The position numbers were made by a program, and so were the translations under genes. 6,536 nt of DNA from a bacterium UBP12_UBA5184 (GTDB lineage Bacteria; Vulcanimicrobiota; Vulcanimicrobiia; Vulcanimicrobiales; Vulcanimicrobiaceae): contig DHWK01000149.1 in NCBI GenBank assembly GCA_002413145.1, positions 26,280-32,815 on the forward strand, read 5' to 3'. The notes under the pieces are model-generated. The model did not search any database. It had not been told where the DNA came from and saw only the letters and a list, made by a program, of their open reading frames with translations. Shown here piece by piece: positions 5,899-6,536 of the stretch (position 1 is its first letter; each line of letters opens with the position of its first letter).

Positions 5899-6536
5899 AT
5901 GCCACTCTTAGACCTCTGGTCGTCGAACCCGGCGACAATCGCCCAGCTATCAATTGAACAGATCCTCGCAACCGCAGGATCAGGCAGCTTGCTGGATAAC
6001 TCCGATTGCTCGCACGAATTGCGAGAGTACCTTCAACAGGTTGATAGCCAGAGACTAGCTGCTTATATCGATCGATGCCTGACAGTGCATTTTCAGAAAT
6101 CCGGGCTGGTTTTACAGGACCTCGTCAACGAGCTTGGGCGTCGGTTGGATTATCAGGTCACAAATGGCCGTTATCAAGGAACCACAAACGCAATTGGGTA
6201 TTACGGGATTTGGTCTGCCCAAGATGGGCAAGCGATAATAATCGAAGTCAAAACAACGGATGCCTACCGCATATCGCTGGATACCCTTGCTCGTTACAGA
6301 GAGGGATTGATTAAGGCGGGCCAGGTTACTTCGAACGCTTCGGTCCTGATCGTGGTGGGGCGTGAGGACACAGGCGAGCTTGAGGCTCAGATTCGGGGTT
6401 CCCAACATGCGTGGGACATGAGGCTCATCAGCACGGATGCTCTCCAAAAGCTGGTAGAGTTGAAGGAGGGTGCCGAGGGACCTGAGATCGGGCGCAAGAT
6501 TCGTAGTCTGCTCACACCACGCGAGTATACCCGGTT
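5899..6536 (+). CDS. PD-(D/E)xK restriction-endonuclease-like protein, 3' end missing
   Basis: An open frame of 212 codons running off the right edge. An in-frame TGA at 5881 and a single ATG at 5899, with A-A-G-G four bases upstream, fix the start. Residues 1-95 are helical and acidic. The core is at about 97-135: N-A-I-G-Y-Y-G-I-W, a turn, then I-I-I-E-V-K-T-T-D (113-121), where E116-x-K118 matches the E-x-K half of a PD-(D/E)xK nuclease site. Next come L-D-T-L-A-R-Y-R (127-134), S-V-L-I-V-V-G-R-E-D (148-157) and H-A-W-D-M-R-L-I-S (170-178). I recall a widespread family of uncharacterised restriction-like proteins with this layout, in which the G-x-D-G-I-W position holds the acidic residue; here it is Y102, with D109 as a possible substitute. 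Base composition is lower in GC than in lipB, and toxin-antitoxin genes are adjacent, suggesting an acquired defence gene. Cytoplasmic; target unknown. Confidence 0.65.
   Translation, partial: MPLLDLWSSNPATIAQLSIEQILATAGSGSLLDNSDCSHELREYLQQVDSQRLAAYIDRCLTVHFQKSGLVLQDLVNELGRRLDYQVTNGRYQGTTNAIGYYGIWSAQDGQAIIIEVKTTDAYRISLDTLARYREGLIKAGQVTSNASVLIVVGREDTGELEAQIRGSQHAWDMRLISTDALQKLVELKEGAEGPEIGRKIRSLLTPREYTR

Noticed and set aside
6075..6447. Short open frames on both strands within the right-edge gene (for example 6075-6314 + and 6112-6447 -).
   Set aside because: They overlap the 212-codon nuclease-like frame, which has a consistent motif order; they show no motifs themselves.
1..6536. Search for CRISPR arrays, insertion sequences, rRNA and riboswitches.
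   Set aside because: I found no regularly spaced repeats, transposase or integrase frames, terminal inverted repeats, or rRNA-like blocks on either strand.

Overview
The window is 6,536 bases and GC-rich over most of its length. It reads as two unrelated stretches joined near 3972-3994, followed by a lower-GC right end. No 16S rRNA or other phylogenetic marker is present. The left part (1 to about 3985) looks like a chromosomal segment of an unidentified high-GC bacterium. The right part has an alphaproteobacterial look (a LipB, a tRNA-Leu(GAG) and a short secreted protein of a type I associate with Rhodospirillales/Acetobacterales). That placement rests on recollection, not on a search.

Left part, all on the + strand. 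It opens with the 3' part of a class I SAM-dependent methyltransferase (1-617). Next comes a Tat-exported dienelactone-hydrolase-like alpha/beta hydrolase (714-1628). Then comes a two-gene nuclease operon of the SbcD/SbcC (YhaO/YhaN) type: a metallophosphoesterase nuclease subunit (1657-2763), and a GTG-started AAA/SMC-like ATPase (from 2760) whose start overlaps the nuclease stop by four bases. The ATPase is cut off inside its predicted membrane segment at about residue 411, where the second stretch begins.

Junction. On the - strand a small secreted protein starts at 4108 and is recognisable for about 45 codons. It then becomes the antisense of the ATPase. Two genes on opposite strands are therefore broken at the same point. 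The simplest reading is a chimeric assembly or a recombination through about 20 bases of GC-rich sequence.

Right part. tRNA-Leu(GAG) with an encoded CCA lies on the - strand (4168-4254). Facing away from it is lipB, octanoyl-ACP:protein N-octanoyltransferase (about 4361-5068), whose start region carries a 21-base imperfect tandem repeat. Directly downstream is a HicAB toxin-antitoxin pair (5100-5306 and 5312-5737). A perfect 7-bp inverted repeat just upstream of hicA is a likely operator for HicB. After a 161-base gap the GC content drops, and a gene running off the right edge (5899-6536) encodes a probable PD-(D/E)xK restriction-endonuclease-like protein.

The region from hicA to the right edge looks like a small accessory or defence segment beside a housekeeping gene. 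I see no CRISPR array, insertion sequence, integrase or rRNA. The best candidates for follow-up are the junction, the HicAB operator, and the nuclease with an apparently altered active-site position.
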